DNA from: UBA1794 sp050946375
GTDB lineage: Bacteria > Bacteroidota > Bacteroidia > Bacteroidales > Bacteroidaceae
Reading direction: 5' to 3'
Assembly (NCBI GenBank): GCA_050946375.1
Contig: JBMNUT010000001.1
Coordinates: forward strand, 1-64,000
DNA: 64,000 nt
This document shows, piece by piece, positions 1-8,765 of this stretch; the first letter of the stretch is position 1, and each line of letters begins with the position of its first letter. The notes beneath the pieces are model-generated. The model was given only the letters and a program-made list of their open reading frames with translations, made no database searches and had not been told where the DNA came from. The position numbers and the translations under genes were made by a program.

Positions 1-98
1 TTCACTCTTTAGAATGTACCCTTAAATGTTATGACCATATTTCTGACTTATTACTTTTAAATTATTGAGTAATAATCGGTTATAAATACAATTCATGT

Positions 99-2240
99 TT
101 GAACCTGCAAAGCATAATCCTACACGAAGGATTACAAAGTATTAACTCCAGTGCATTTGAAGGCTGCACCAAATTGGCAACGATCGAAATACCCAATTCG
201 GTAAATGATATAGGCTACAATGCATTCAAAAATTGCAGTAGCCTGACAGAAATCAAACTGCCCGATGCACTGACCCACATAGAGGAGAGTCTATTCAGCG
301 GCTGTACCTCCTTGACCCGTGTGAAGCTACCGGCTTCTTTGAACAGTTTCAGTACATCTATATTCGCAGAGTGTACCAAACTATCTTATATAAGCATTCC
401 GGAAAGCAGTTCATTTTTGGCATCCTACGCCGGCATACTGTACAACAAAGGAATAGAAGAAATTGTCTATATCCCCAGAGCAATTACCAATATAGAAATC
501 CCCGAAACGGTGGAAAGGCTGGATGAACTGAAAACGTTCTTACAAGACAGCAACAGCAAAGTACGCTCACTGACATTTCCCCACATGAAATGGACAATAG
601 GCTATAGCGTTTATTCCTACCTCGGCTCACTGCTCGACTACAACACGGCAGACAATCTGAACTACCAAGAGACTGGTGAAGATGGCGTTAGAAGAACTGT
701 GACAGAATATCGCCACATATACTCAAAAGGGCTGGAAAAGCTGGTTCTTCATTGCGACTCGTTCCAATACGAGCAACTGTTTTCTGAGAATCGCTACTCA
801 ACTCAAATTTACCGTCATGCTACATATTTTGAATCGGTAGATACACTCGAGATATATTCTGCCACGGACATCGACGCCAGCATCCTAAGTGGACATATCA
901 AAGGTATCAAGACCTTAGTATTGAACGGTATGGTAAATAACATACCCTATAACTGCTTCGCCGAGATGGACAGCCTGCAGAGTCTGACCATAACGCAGGC
1001 GCAAACCATGGAAGCCGGCTGCATGGCCAACCTGGTCAACCTCAAGGAACTCACCCTGCCCTATGCGGGAGCCGGATCGGCCTCGACCGCTTCGAGCTTC
1101 GGAGAACTGTTCAGCTCAGTAGCCAACGACAAGATGCAGCGCGTCGTGCAGTTCCTCGAAGACGGCATCAGCGTCACCTACTACGTTCCCCTCATCGAGA
1201 AACTGACCCTCACCGAAGGACTCACCACCCTGCCCTACGGCGCACTCTACAACTGCAGCATGCTGCAGCAAGTGACCCTGCCCTCCAGCCTCTACATGGT
1301 GGGCGACAAAGCCTTCTACGGATGTGCCGGACTGACCGACATCTACTGCAAAGGCGCCGAACCGGCCTCGGCATACAGCGGCACCTTCGACGGCGTACGC
1401 GTCAACTCCTGCGTACTCCACGTGCCGTACAACGCTTCGGAAATGTACCGGCGCAGCACGGGATGGGAGAAGTTCTACTACATTGAAGAAGAAGCACCCA
1501 TCAGCATTACGGTCATCAAGAACATCGAAAATGCCGGCGTAATCTACGGTTTGCAGGAATACCAGCTCGGTGAAACCGCCGAACTGCAGGCTGTGGCCAA
1601 CTCAGGATATACCTTCTCCGGATGGACCGAGAACGGCGAAATGATTTCCGAGGAATCCACTTATACCTTTACCGTAGAGGGCGACCGCAGCCTGATAGCC
1701 GTCTTTACTCCCGTAAGCGGAAGCAACGACGTAAGCACCACGCCCGGCAGCAACCAGGTTAGCTTCACCTGGACCGCAGAGGAGGGAGCCAGCACCTACC
1801 GGCTCGACGTCTTCACCGACGAAGCCATGACCCAACTGGCCGGAAGCCTCCTCTTCGACGCCAACGGGCAAATCATCAAGCGCGCAGTCTCCACGACGCT
1901 GACGGCTACCATCGACGGACTGTCGCCCCTGACGAACTACTACTACCGCATGACGGCCTACGACGAAACCGAGCAAGCCATCTCGCAATACACCGGAACG
2001 TTCAGCACCACCCAGGCTACCGGCCTTGAAGCCGACGGCGAAATCAGCGCAGTCAGCATCCAGACCCGGCAAGACGGCGTAGAAATCTGCCATGCCGAAG
2101 GCCTGCAGGTACGCATCGTCAACGCATCCGGCATGACCGTCACGAGCCTTACCGCAGACAGCGACTCCATGAATATCCCCTTGGAGAAAGGATTCTACAT
2201 CGTTGTTGTCGGAAACAGTACGTACAAAATCATGATTTGA
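99..2240 (+). CDS. BspA-like leucine-rich repeat surface protein with T9SS sorting domain, 5' end doubtful
   Basis: The first ~460 residues are LRR_5/BspA-type repeats (units such as AFEGCTKLATIEIPNSV). They are followed by an InlB-B-like repeat (GYTFSGWTENGE), a fibronectin-III-like domain and, in the last ~70 residues, a segment that looks like a type A T9SS C-terminal sorting domain (VRIVNASGMTV, GFYIVVV, KIMI). Such proteins are typically exported by T9SS and bind host or bacterial surfaces. The listed start is a TTG at 99 and there is no signal peptide. The frame is open back to 69 and already reads as LRR there (CLNLQSI), then meets TGA at 66-68. The N-terminus is therefore probably missing or broken, or the gene is remodelled. 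The first ~850 bp are clearly more AT-rich than the rest, which suggests a mosaic gene. Family call is strong, start is weak. Confidence 0.75.
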   Translation: MNLQSIILHEGLQSINSSAFEGCTKLATIEIPNSVNDIGYNAFKNCSSLTEIKLPDALTHIEESLFSGCTSLTRVKLPASLNSFSTSIFAECTKLSYISIPESSSFLASYAGILYNKGIEEIVYIPRAITNIEIPETVERLDELKTFLQDSNSKVRSLTFPHMKWTIGYSVYSYLGSLLDYNTADNLNYQETGEDGVRRTVTEYRHIYSKGLEKLVLHCDSFQYEQLFSENRYSTQIYRHATYFESVDTLEIYSATDIDASILSGHIKGIKTLVLNGMVNNIPYNCFAEMDSLQSLTITQAQTMEAGCMANLVNLKELTLPYAGAGSASTASSFGELFSSVANDKMQRVVQFLEDGISVTYYVPLIEKLTLTEGLTTLPYGALYNCSMLQQVTLPSSLYMVGDKAFYGCAGLTDIYCKGAEPASAYSGTFDGVRVNSCVLHVPYNASEMYRRSTGWEKFYYIEEEAPISITVIKNIENAGVIYGLQEYQLGETAELQAVANSGYTFSGWTENGEMISEESTYTFTVEGDRSLIAVFTPVSGSNDVSTTPGSNQVSFTWTAEEGASTYRLDVFTDEAMTQLAGSLLFDANGQIIKRAVSTTLTATIDGLSPLTNYYYRMTAYDETEQAISQYTGTFSTTQATGLEADGEISAVSIQTRQDGVEICHAEGLQVRIVNASGMTVTSLTADSDSMNIPLEKGFYIVVVGNSTYKIMI

Positions 2241-2280
2241 TGCAAAGGCACGCGGTAACGCGTACACTTGTTCCGTAAAA

Positions 2281-2325
2281 AACCGGCAAGCCTTTTCTCC
2301 TCGCGGAGAGAGACTTGCCGGTTTT
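2281..2325. terminator. Bidirectional intrinsic terminator
   Basis: A perfect 10-bp stem (AACCGGCAAG at 2281-2290 with CTTGCCGGTT at 2314-2323) lies between two convergent genes. It is preceded by an A run and followed by TTCTTTT, so it can serve both strands. The left arm reads GGCAAGCCTTTTCTCC and resembles one unit of the dispersed repeat family. Confidence 0.8.
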
Positions 2326-2343
2326 CTTTTACCAACGCCGTGC

Positions 2344-3138
2344 CTACTGCAGCTCCAGAACCATGTCGTAGCCACCATCGCTTTCGCCATCGGTATAAAA
2401 CCAGAAGTAGCGATAATTGGCCGTGCTGCCATACACCGAGAGCGTTCCCTCGACGTAAGCCCCGTCCGAAAAGACAATCCTCAGGACATCACCCTTCAGC
2501 GTATAAGTCATGTTGCCCAACGATGGCATCGAAACCAGACTTTCACTATTAACAAAGGAATAGGAAACACCCAACATCATGCTCTCGTCGGCTTCGACTA
2601 CTCTCCAGGTCGTACCCGTCAAATCCAAAGCCGGTGCAGTCTCGCCACCCGACTCGGGTTCGTCAACGTCCACGTCACTACCGGGCACGTTGACATCTCC
2701 ACCCGATTCTTCATCAGAGGAGCCGTCACCTTCGTCCGTTCCATCTCCCGCAGAACTGCTTTTTCGCAAGACCATGACGTACTCAGCACCGGCATCCCCG
2801 TCAGCAGAGTACCAACGATAATCGTAAACGGCCATTGTGCCATCCAACGTCAGCGTACCTGCAATATACGACCCATCCGGAAAGTTTATCGTCAATCGGT
2901 CGCCGCTCTCCTTATACTTCATCTCTCCAAGGGACGGATCAGAAGCAACCGTCCCGTCGGTGCGGAACGTATAAGTCACACCTTCCATATAACTTTCATC
3001 GGCAGAAATTGCCGTCCAAGTCGTTCCCGCCAAGGAGGAAGAGCTCCCTTCGTCGCCATCGTCATCCGAACAAGCCGCAAAGCTCAGGCAACACACTACG
3101 GCCATCAGAATCTGGCCAAACATTCTCACTGTTTTCAT
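2344..3138 (-). CDS. Lipoprotein with two tandem lipocalin-like domains, function unknown
   Basis: 264 aa. The N-terminus is a lipoprotein signal peptide ending FAAC with Cys23, followed by SDDDGDE, an acidic stretch of the kind that marks surface-exposed lipoproteins in Bacteroidota. The mature part holds two similar domains of ~90 residues, each opening with GTTW and a DES motif and ending in a YR(Y/W)FW/MVL block. A Ser/Asp/Glu/Gly-rich linker separates them. The repeat is visible by eye and points to an internal duplication. The fold resembles small lipocalin-like or META-like beta-barrels of Bacteroidales lipoproteins, but I cannot assign a ligand. It is convergent with the LRR gene and has its own promoter about 200 bp upstream, giving an unusually long leader. 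Confidence 0.75.
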   Translation of the reverse strand: MKTVRMFGQILMAVVCCLSFAACSDDDGDEGSSSSLAGTTWTAISADESYMEGVTYTFRTDGTVASDPSLGEMKYKESGDRLTINFPDGSYIAGTLTLDGTMAVYDYRWYSADGDAGAEYVMVLRKSSSAGDGTDEGDGSSDEESGGDVNVPGSDVDVDEPESGGETAPALDLTGTTWRVVEADESMMLGVSYSFVNSESLVSMPSLGNMTYTLKGDVLRIVFSDGAYVEGTLSVYGSTANYRYFWFYTDGESDGGYDMVLELQ

Positions 3139-3341
3139 CTCATTTTCTTTTTCTATTCATTATTCACTTTCATGGTTTATTCGCACAGAGTCCGGATTTG
3201 GGTAGAGAGACTACGAAACAAGCGCGGACTCATATCGCTCCGTTTGCTTACTCGCAATCATCCGGAGCAACGCTTCTTTCGTCATTTCTTCTTTTCCTTC
3301 AATTAAAGCATAGGCATTTACTTTTTTTTGTTTTCTGTGGG

Positions 3342-3372
3342 CAAAAATAACAAGAGACGCCCTCCACACAAA
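3342..3372 (-). promoter_or_regulatory. Bacteroidota-type promoter for the lipoprotein gene
   Basis: On the minus strand TTTG (3369-3372) is followed after 19 bp by TATTTTTG (3342-3349), matching the TTTG/N19-21/TAnnTTTG consensus. The transcript would start near 3335, ~195 nt before the start codon. Confidence 0.65.
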
Positions 3373-3439
3373 ATTTCGCTCCTGAAAATTGCGAAAACTC
3401 CCCTCCGACCCCTACGCCTGCTGCGCCTGCAGTTCCAAA

Positions 3440-3525
3440 AAAGCAAGGCACTTTTTCCCAAAAACCATGCCGCTTCCGCCCGAAAGCGCCGGCACTTTCA
3501 GCAACCCGCGCTGCAACTCCCCGAC
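3440..3525 (+). repeat. Dispersed short repeat cluster, degenerate
   Basis: Three degenerate units in a row (GCAAGGCACTTTTTCCC, CCGCTTCCGCCCGAAAG, GCCGGCACTTTCAGC). This is one of about a dozen loci of the oriented 20-23 bp repeat family in the window; orientation is plus. Confidence 0.5.
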
Positions 3526-3601
3526 AGCGGAAAACCTACTTATTTTAAGTAGAGAAGCAAAATATCTCGTTATCAAGAGACAAATATCCACAAAATCTTC
3601 T

Positions 3602-3609
3602 TACATTTG
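3602..3609 (+). promoter_or_regulatory. -7 promoter box upstream of the Wza-like gene
   Basis: TACATTTG matches TAnnTTTG and lies 45 bp before the start codon at 3654. I see no clear TTTG at the expected -33 distance, so this rests on the -7 element only. Confidence 0.5.
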
Positions 3610-3653
3610 CGGCCAAAATAGATTTTTATCGTTTTTCGGGAATAGTTCCTCTT

Positions 3654-4451
3654 ATGAAAAAGTTAGTCCAATTTGCCGTCCTGTTAGCGCTGGTCTTGTT
3701 TTCCTCTTGTGTATCCAAAAAGGAAGTCGTGTATTTACAAGGCATCGACAGCATCAGTGGAAAAACCGCAGAAGAAATCGCTATGAACTACACTCTGAAA
3801 GTACAAGAAGGCGACCTCTTGAGCATCAAAGTGGCAGCGACAACGGAAGATATTCTCCAGCCCTTCGGCGCAAACGCCATACTCGGACAGACGGGGCGCA
3901 CCACTTCTTCCTACAACACCGAACAGTTAAACTACTACGAGGTAGACAAAAAAGGATATGTCAACCTCCCGCTCATCGGCTCCTTCTATGCCGAGGGGAA
4001 AACCTGCGACGAAGTAGAAAAAGACCTGTCGGTGGCTTTGAGAGAAAAAGGGTATCTTTACGACGGAATTGTCAACGTCAAGATCATGAACTTCAAGGTT
4101 TCCGTGCTCGGCGCCGTGAGTCGGCCGGGACAAGTATCCTCTACCGGCGAACGCCTTACGCTGCTTCAGGCAATAGCCCAATGCGGCGACCTGACTACGG
4201 GCGGATTGCGTAAAAACGTCCTCGTCATACGCGAACAAGACGGGCAGCGCACTTCGACGCGCATAGACCTCACTTCGCCCGACTTGCTGAACTCGCCTTA
4301 TTATTATCTGAAACAAAACGACGTAATCTACGTAGAACCGAACAGCAGCATACGAGTTCAGTCCAGTCCGTACTTCACGTTCTGGAATGCAAGTAGCTCC
4401 ATTCTCTCGCTTCTCGTATCCATTGTTTCGCTCATAGCCGTCTTAAAATAA
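3654..4451 (+). CDS. Polysaccharide export outer-membrane lipoprotein (Wza/BexD family)
   Basis: 265 aa. Lipoprotein signal peptide with LFSSC (Cys19), then the polysaccharide biosynthesis/export (Poly_export) domain containing LKVQEGDLLSIKV, and an SLBB-like domain (FKVSVLGAVSRPGQV). A hydrophobic C-terminal helix (SSILSLLVSIVSLIAVL) may insert in the outer membrane. Members form the outer-membrane channel for capsule or exopolysaccharide. It is 15 bp upstream of the Wzc-type kinase gene and surely cotranscribed with it. The usual neighbours of a Bacteroidales capsule locus (UpxY, flippase, polymerase) are not next to it, so the polysaccharide it exports is unknown. Confidence 0.9.
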   Translation: MKKLVQFAVLLALVLFSSCVSKKEVVYLQGIDSISGKTAEEIAMNYTLKVQEGDLLSIKVAATTEDILQPFGANAILGQTGRTTSSYNTEQLNYYEVDKKGYVNLPLIGSFYAEGKTCDEVEKDLSVALREKGYLYDGIVNVKIMNFKVSVLGAVSRPGQVSSTGERLTLLQAIAQCGDLTTGGLRKNVLVIREQDGQRTSTRIDLTSPDLLNSPYYYLKQNDVIYVEPNSSIRVQSSPYFTFWNASSSILSLLVSIVSLIAVLK

Positions 4452-4466
4452 TCACAGCTCAGCCCT

Positions 4467-6971
4467 ATGATAAAAGAAGAATATCCTGCTAAGCCCTCAA
4501 CTGCAGAAGACGAAGAACAAGAGTCATTCTTCTCGCTGCGCACTATTGTCGACCTGCTCATCGCGCGGTGGTACTGGTTTCTGATTTCCGTTATCGCCTG
4601 CCTCTTCCTGATGAGTCTTTATATAGCAACCATTCCGCCCATCTACCAGCATGAGGCCATGGTTGTCATCAAAGGCGATGATAAGACCGGCGTAAGTTCC
4701 GAGATGTCCGCCCTGTTGGAGCTGAGCGGCCAGTCGAGCAGCTTCAGCAATGTCAATCTGCTCGAGAATGAACTCTACGTAATGCGCTCCACTCCGCTCA
4801 TGGAGGAAGTCGTAAACCGATTGAAGCTCAACGTCAATTACTCGAGGGGGCTGCTTTTGCGCAAAGAGAGTCTGTTCGATGCAAGCCCCATCAGCATCAA
4901 TTTCCTCGATCCGATTAACCCCGACGAGAAAATACACAGCTTCACCGTCACTCCCATCGACGCAAAGACGTGCAACCTGAAGGACTTTCAGATTGACGAC
5001 ATAGAAATCGACTGGTCGAAGAACGTAGCATACAACAAAATCGTCGAGACCCCTATCGGAAAAATCATCATCCAACCCGTACTTCCCCAACCCGACAGCC
5101 GGAAGACCCTGCTGATCAAAGAGCAAAGCGGAGTGGATGAAGAAGAACAAAGAGACTATCCCGTCTACGTTACCCGCATCAGCAGCACAGACGCAGCCCT
5201 CCAATATAAAGAGAACATCTCGACCGAACTGATCGAAGAGACCTCCCTTGTCACCATCACCTGCAAGGACGACAACCTGAACCGTACCGATTCCATCCTG
5301 CAGGCCCTCATCGACGTGTACAACCGGTTCACGCTGGAAGACAAAAACCGCGTCGCTGAAAACACGGAACGCTTCATCGACCAGCGTATTGACGTGTTGG
5401 CCGGCGAATTAGGCCAGGTAGATGAAGCTCTGGCACAAATCAAAAGCCAGAACAAGATTCTCGACTTCCAGAGCGGTTCCACGACCTTCCTGAACGAAGG
5501 CGCCCGCGCCAAAGAAAATCTGGCCTCGATAGAAGCCCAAGTAATGGTAGCCAAATATCTGAGCGACTACCTGAACGACGCCTCGAAAGAGAACGAACTG
5601 ATTCCGGAATTGGCAGGCGACGACATGCTTTCCTCCGCACAGCTCATTTCTTCCTACAACGAAATGATGCTCCGCCGGAACCGCGCTGCCGAATACTCCA
5701 GCATAGACGCACCGGTTGTGGCAGACATGACCCAGAATCTGAAAGAGCTGCGTGCTTCCATCCGCAAGTCCATCGAAGCGAGTGTGAAGACCCTCAACAT
5801 CAAACTGGCCAAGGCAAGACAAGTAGAGTCCGAGACCAGCGACATGATTTCCTCGGTGCCGACTCACGAAAAGAAAGCCCTCGACGCCACGCGCCAGCAG
5901 GCTATCAAGGAAAGCCTCTACTCCTTCCTCCTGACAAAGCGTGAAGAAAACGCCATCAAGATGGCAATTACCGAACCGAACGCACGCCTCATCGAGCCGC
6001 CTTACGGGGAAGAAGACATGGTTTCGCCCAAGCGGGGCATGATGTTACTGGCCGCTTTTGCCATAGGACTCATCATTCCCTTCGCATTCCTCTACGTCGT
6101 TTCGCTGCTTGATACGAAAGTTCGCGGAAGAAAGGACATCGAAGAAATGACAACCCTTCCGATTCTGGCCGAAATCCCCTCGGTGGACGACGAATCGCAA
6201 GCCATCGTACGCGAACAGCATAATGACTCCTTCAGCGAAGCCTTCCGGCTGGCACGCGCTAACCTGAACTTTATCAACAGCAAGGCAAAGGTTATCATCT
6301 TTACCAGTACCATGACAGGCGAAGGTAAGTCGGTAGTTGCCCGCAACCTGGCCATGACTCTGGCTATGAGCGGCAAGAAAACCCTGTTCGTAGACAGCGA
6401 CATCCGTAAAAACACGGCTTCCAAGCGAATCGGCGTACGCAACATCAAGGGACTGAGCAACTACCTTGCCGGAACGGAGACAGACATCAGCAAACTGATC
6501 ATTCCCTCCGGCCAGCATAAGGACAGCTTCATTCTGCCTTCCGGCCCGACGCCTCCCAATCCGGCCGAGCTATTCCTGAGCGAGCGCTTCGACGAATTGT
6601 TCGCAACGCTCCGCACTCAGTTCGATTACATCGTAGTCGACAATATCCCGGCTCTGGTAGTTGCCGATGCCGTTACGGCGAACCGCGTAGCCGACCTGAC
6701 GGTTTACGTAATTCGCGAAGGCATGCTCGACCGCCGCTACCTGCCCGAGCTCGAAAAGCTGCATAAGGCCGGAAAATTCAAGAACATGTGCGTCTTACTG
6801 AACGACTGCAATCTCGAAAGACGCGGCTACGGTTACGGCTATGGATACGGTTATGGCTACGGATACGGCTATGGTTATGGCTATACCGACAATTCCGACA
6901 AGAAAAAACGCCGGAAGAAACCTTGGCCCAGACGCTTCATTGAGCGATACCTGCTCCGAAAAAAGAGATAA
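4467..6971 (+). CDS. Wzc-type polysaccharide co-polymerase / tyrosine autokinase with Gly-Tyr tail
   Basis: 834 aa. Inner-membrane protein with an N-terminal TM helix (~35-56), a large periplasmic Wzz-type coiled-coil region and a second TM helix (~528-550). The cytoplasmic BY-kinase domain has Walker A TGEGKS (~615) and Walker A' LFVDSDIRK, plus a Walker B-like VVDNIPAL. These proteins control chain length and export of capsule/exopolysaccharide with the upstream Wza partner and are switched by phosphorylation of a C-terminal tyrosine cluster. Here that cluster is ten perfect Gly-Tyr dipeptides (residues 787-806), followed by a very basic tail (KKKRRKK). The dipeptides use mixed codons (GGC/GGT/GGA, TAC/TAT), so the tract is kept at protein level and is not a fresh slippage product. 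Confidence 0.92.
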   Translation: MIKEEYPAKPSTAEDEEQESFFSLRTIVDLLIARWYWFLISVIACLFLMSLYIATIPPIYQHEAMVVIKGDDKTGVSSEMSALLELSGQSSSFSNVNLLENELYVMRSTPLMEEVVNRLKLNVNYSRGLLLRKESLFDASPISINFLDPINPDEKIHSFTVTPIDAKTCNLKDFQIDDIEIDWSKNVAYNKIVETPIGKIIIQPVLPQPDSRKTLLIKEQSGVDEEEQRDYPVYVTRISSTDAALQYKENISTELIEETSLVTITCKDDNLNRTDSILQALIDVYNRFTLEDKNRVAENTERFIDQRIDVLAGELGQVDEALAQIKSQNKILDFQSGSTTFLNEGARAKENLASIEAQVMVAKYLSDYLNDASKENELIPELAGDDMLSSAQLISSYNEMMLRRNRAAEYSSIDAPVVADMTQNLKELRASIRKSIEASVKTLNIKLAKARQVESETSDMISSVPTHEKKALDATRQQAIKESLYSFLLTKREENAIKMAITEPNARLIEPPYGEEDMVSPKRGMMLLAAFAIGLIIPFAFLYVVSLLDTKVRGRKDIEEMTTLPILAEIPSVDDESQAIVREQHNDSFSEAFRLARANLNFINSKAKVIIFTSTMTGEGKSVVARNLAMTLAMSGKKTLFVDSDIRKNTASKRIGVRNIKGLSNYLAGTETDISKLIIPSGQHKDSFILPSGPTPPNPAELFLSERFDELFATLRTQFDYIVVDNIPALVVADAVTANRVADLTVYVIREGMLDRRYLPELEKLHKAGKFKNMCVLLNDCNLERRGYGYGYGYGYGYGYGYGYGYTDNSDKKKRRKKPWPRRFIERYLLRKKR

Positions 6972-7002
6972 CACGCGGGACGGTACGTCCTGACTGCTGA
7001 AT

Positions 7003-7046
7003 AAAAAGCCGGGGAAATGAGCGTAGCTCCTGTTTTCCCGGCTTTA
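7003..7046 (+). terminator. Hairpin terminator after the wza-wzc pair
   Basis: AAAGCCGGGGAAA pairs with TTTTCCCGGCTTT (one bulged G) and is followed by a T-rich stretch. An ATG inside it (7017) is in frame with the next gene but cannot be the natural start. Confidence 0.7.
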
Positions 7047-7106
7047 CTTTTTCAAAAAAACACCCATTTCCCCTCACTTCTACCCTACACCAATTCCCCT
7101 CTACCC

Positions 7107-8240
7107 ATGCAACCGCTCCGTTCATTCCTTGGCGCCGTCGCAGGATTCCTCCTCCTCGGCTCGGCCATCAGCTCCCCCCTCCAGGCACAAACCACCCTCG
7201 CCGCCCCCGGCGATACGCTCTGCGACCTGCGCGGCGTGGTCAACGTATCCGTATGCAACCTCCACGCCCGAGCCGATTTCGAATCGCCGATGGAGACACA
7301 AGCCCTGCTGGGTATGCCCGTCCGCATACACCACAAGGCACGATGGTACCAGATAGAAACAATCGACGGCTACCAGGCCTGGGCACACCGCGCCGTAGTC
7401 GTCCCGATGGACAGCACGGACTTTGCCCGATGGGAAGCTGCGCCCAAACTGATATGTACGGCCACTTACGCCCAAATCTATGCGACACCCGAGCCCGACG
7501 CCCTGCCCATGGGTGACCTGGTAAGCGGCTGTATCCTGGAGCTGCGCGGCAAGGAAGGACGTTTCTATCAGGCAGCCTATCCCGACGGACGGGAAGGCTA
7601 CGTCCTCCAAAGCCAGGTTCTCCCCCTAAACCAATGGCTCGCGCAATGCGAACCCACCCTGCCCCGCTTCATCCATACCGCACAGACCCTGACCGGCATA
7701 CCCTACCTTTGGGCAGGAACATCGGCGAAAGGACTGGACTGCAGCGGGCTGGTACAGCTTGCGGCGCAACTCAACGGAGCCGTACTCCCGCGCAACGCTT
7801 CCCAACAGGCCCGCTGCGGCACCCGCATCCCCTGCTTCCGCACCTCAGACGGCCGCATGCTCTCCTCCCTCGCCTCGGCCGACTCGCTACGCCGCTACCC
7901 CGTCCTTACGGATGCCACATCGGCCAAAAGTCTGATGGACGCCCTCGCCGCACCCGCTCGCTTCTTCGGAGTCAGCATCGACCTCAGCCAGCTTCAGCCG
8001 GGCGACCTCGTCTTGTTCGGGAAACCCCACTGCAACGGAAAAGAACGAGTAAGCCACATCGGCATCTACCTCGGGCAGGGACGCTTCATCCACTCCCAGG
8101 GATTCGTCCACACCAGCAGCCTCATCCCCGGACAACCCGGCTACGACGCCATGAACCACTCCCGCTTCCTCGGCGCCACCCGCACGGCCGACGCCCAAGG
8201 ACGCCTGCAGGCTCCGCTGCTGGAGCAGTTCATCCGCTAA
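7107..8240 (+). CDS. NlpC/P60 peptidoglycan endopeptidase with SH3 domains
   Basis: 377 aa from the ATG at 7107. The frame is open back to 7017, but that stretch overlaps the upstream terminator and lacks a signal peptide. From 7107 the protein starts with a clear one (FLLLGSAISSPLQAQ). Two bacterial SH3-like domains follow (~40-180), then an NlpC/P60 domain with the catalytic Cys in GLDCSGLV (Cys212) and His in RVSHIGIYLG (His317). The layout is that of the gamma-D-glutamyl-L-diamino acid endopeptidases (dipeptidyl-peptidase VI/YkfC type) that trim peptidoglycan stem peptides. An insertion of ~60 residues between the Cys and His blocks is also seen in this subgroup. It appears to be monocistronic. 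Confidence 0.88.
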   Translation: MQPLRSFLGAVAGFLLLGSAISSPLQAQTTLAAPGDTLCDLRGVVNVSVCNLHARADFESPMETQALLGMPVRIHHKARWYQIETIDGYQAWAHRAVVVPMDSTDFARWEAAPKLICTATYAQIYATPEPDALPMGDLVSGCILELRGKEGRFYQAAYPDGREGYVLQSQVLPLNQWLAQCEPTLPRFIHTAQTLTGIPYLWAGTSAKGLDCSGLVQLAAQLNGAVLPRNASQQARCGTRIPCFRTSDGRMLSSLASADSLRRYPVLTDATSAKSLMDALAAPARFFGVSIDLSQLQPGDLVLFGKPHCNGKERVSHIGIYLGQGRFIHSQGFVHTSSLIPGQPGYDAMNHSRFLGATRTADAQGRLQAPLLEQFIR

Positions 8241-8315
8241 AAAGCCTTGCGGCTTTTCGCAAAAAGGAGCAAGGCTTTTCCCGGAAAACCGCAAGACTTT
8301 TTCCCAAAACACCTG
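8239..8315 (+). repeat. Dispersed short repeat cluster
   Basis: Starts at the stop codon of the NlpC/P60 gene. A reverse-oriented half unit (AAAGCCTTGC, 8241-8250) is followed by two forward units beginning GCAAGGC at 8269 and GCAAGAC at 8291, with spacing of 22 bp and palindromic centres of the TTTTCCCGGAAAA type. Confidence 0.75.
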
Positions 8316-8400
8316 CCGCCCGCTCCTCCGCACGCATACGCGGAAAAGAGTTGGGCACAAGCCCCTTTCTCACGAATAGCCCTCATTTTCTGCCTAAAAA

Positions 8401-8432
8401 CTTGCCGCTTCCAAAAAGAAGCCCTATCTTTG
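8401..8432 (+). promoter_or_regulatory. Promoter of rpsO
   Basis: CTTG (8401-8404), 20 bp, TATCTTTG (8425-8432). It sits 34 bp before the start codon of the ribosomal protein gene. Confidence 0.75.
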
Positions 8433-8466
8433 CGCCGCTTTTTAACATCAATATTCAACCAAAGTT

Positions 8467-8736
8467 ATGTATTTAGACGTAGCAAAAAAGAAGGAAATCT
8501 TCGAGAAGTACGGGAAGTCCAACACTGATACTGGCTCCGCTGAAAGCCAGATTGCATTGTTCTCCTACCGTATTGCTCACCTGACCGAACATCTCAAGGT
8601 CAACAAGAAAGATTATACTACGGAACGTTCCTTGACCATCCTCGTAGGTAAGCGTCGCCGCTTGCTCAACTACCTGAAAGAGCGCGACATCGAAAGATAC
8701 CGCGACATCGTCAAGAAACTGGGCTTGAGAAAGTAA
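8467..8736 (+). CDS. rpsO: 30S ribosomal protein S15
   Basis: 89 aa, the usual length for S15. Recognised by its conserved blocks: TGSAESQIALFSYRI, LTEHLKVNKKDY, the basic RRRLLNYLKERD and the C-terminal YRDIVKKLGLRK. S15 binds 16S rRNA early in small-subunit assembly. It is flanked by its own promoter and a strong hairpin, so it appears to be a single-gene unit. pnp, its common partner elsewhere, is not adjacent. Confidence 0.97.
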   Translation: MYLDVAKKKEIFEKYGKSNTDTGSAESQIALFSYRIAHLTEHLKVNKKDYTTERSLTILVGKRRRLLNYLKERDIERYRDIVKKLGLRK

Positions 8737-8765
8737 TTTCCTCAACCCTTGCAGAAAGGAACAAG

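Larger units (their letters stand above)
3139..3653. other. 515-bp divergent intergenic region
   Basis: No coding region is convincing here. It holds the minus-strand promoter of the lipoprotein (3342-3372), a degenerate cluster of the dispersed repeat (about 3440-3525) and a plus-strand -7 box ahead of the polysaccharide export gene (3602-3609). The ~195 bp between the lipoprotein start codon and its promoter is a long untranslated leader in which I recognise no known riboswitch. Confidence 0.6.

Noticed and set aside
1602..2477. Long minus-strand open frame (291 codons) across the 3' half of the LRR gene
   Set aside because: It lies antisense to a well-supported gene, has no family features and no start signal. 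GC-rich codon use makes such shadow frames common here.
6825..6884. Microsatellite causing phase variation in the wzc-like gene
   Set aside because: The unit is 6 bp, so changes keep the frame, and codons are mixed, so slippage is unlikely to be frequent.
7017..7106. N-terminal extension of the NlpC/P60 gene from 7017
   Set aside because: It overlaps the upstream terminator hairpin and would bury the signal peptide.
7634..8476. 280-codon plus-strand frame over the NlpC/P60 gene
   Set aside because: It is a shifted frame of a gene with intact catalytic motifs; its Arg/Pro/His-rich product is typical of frame shadows.
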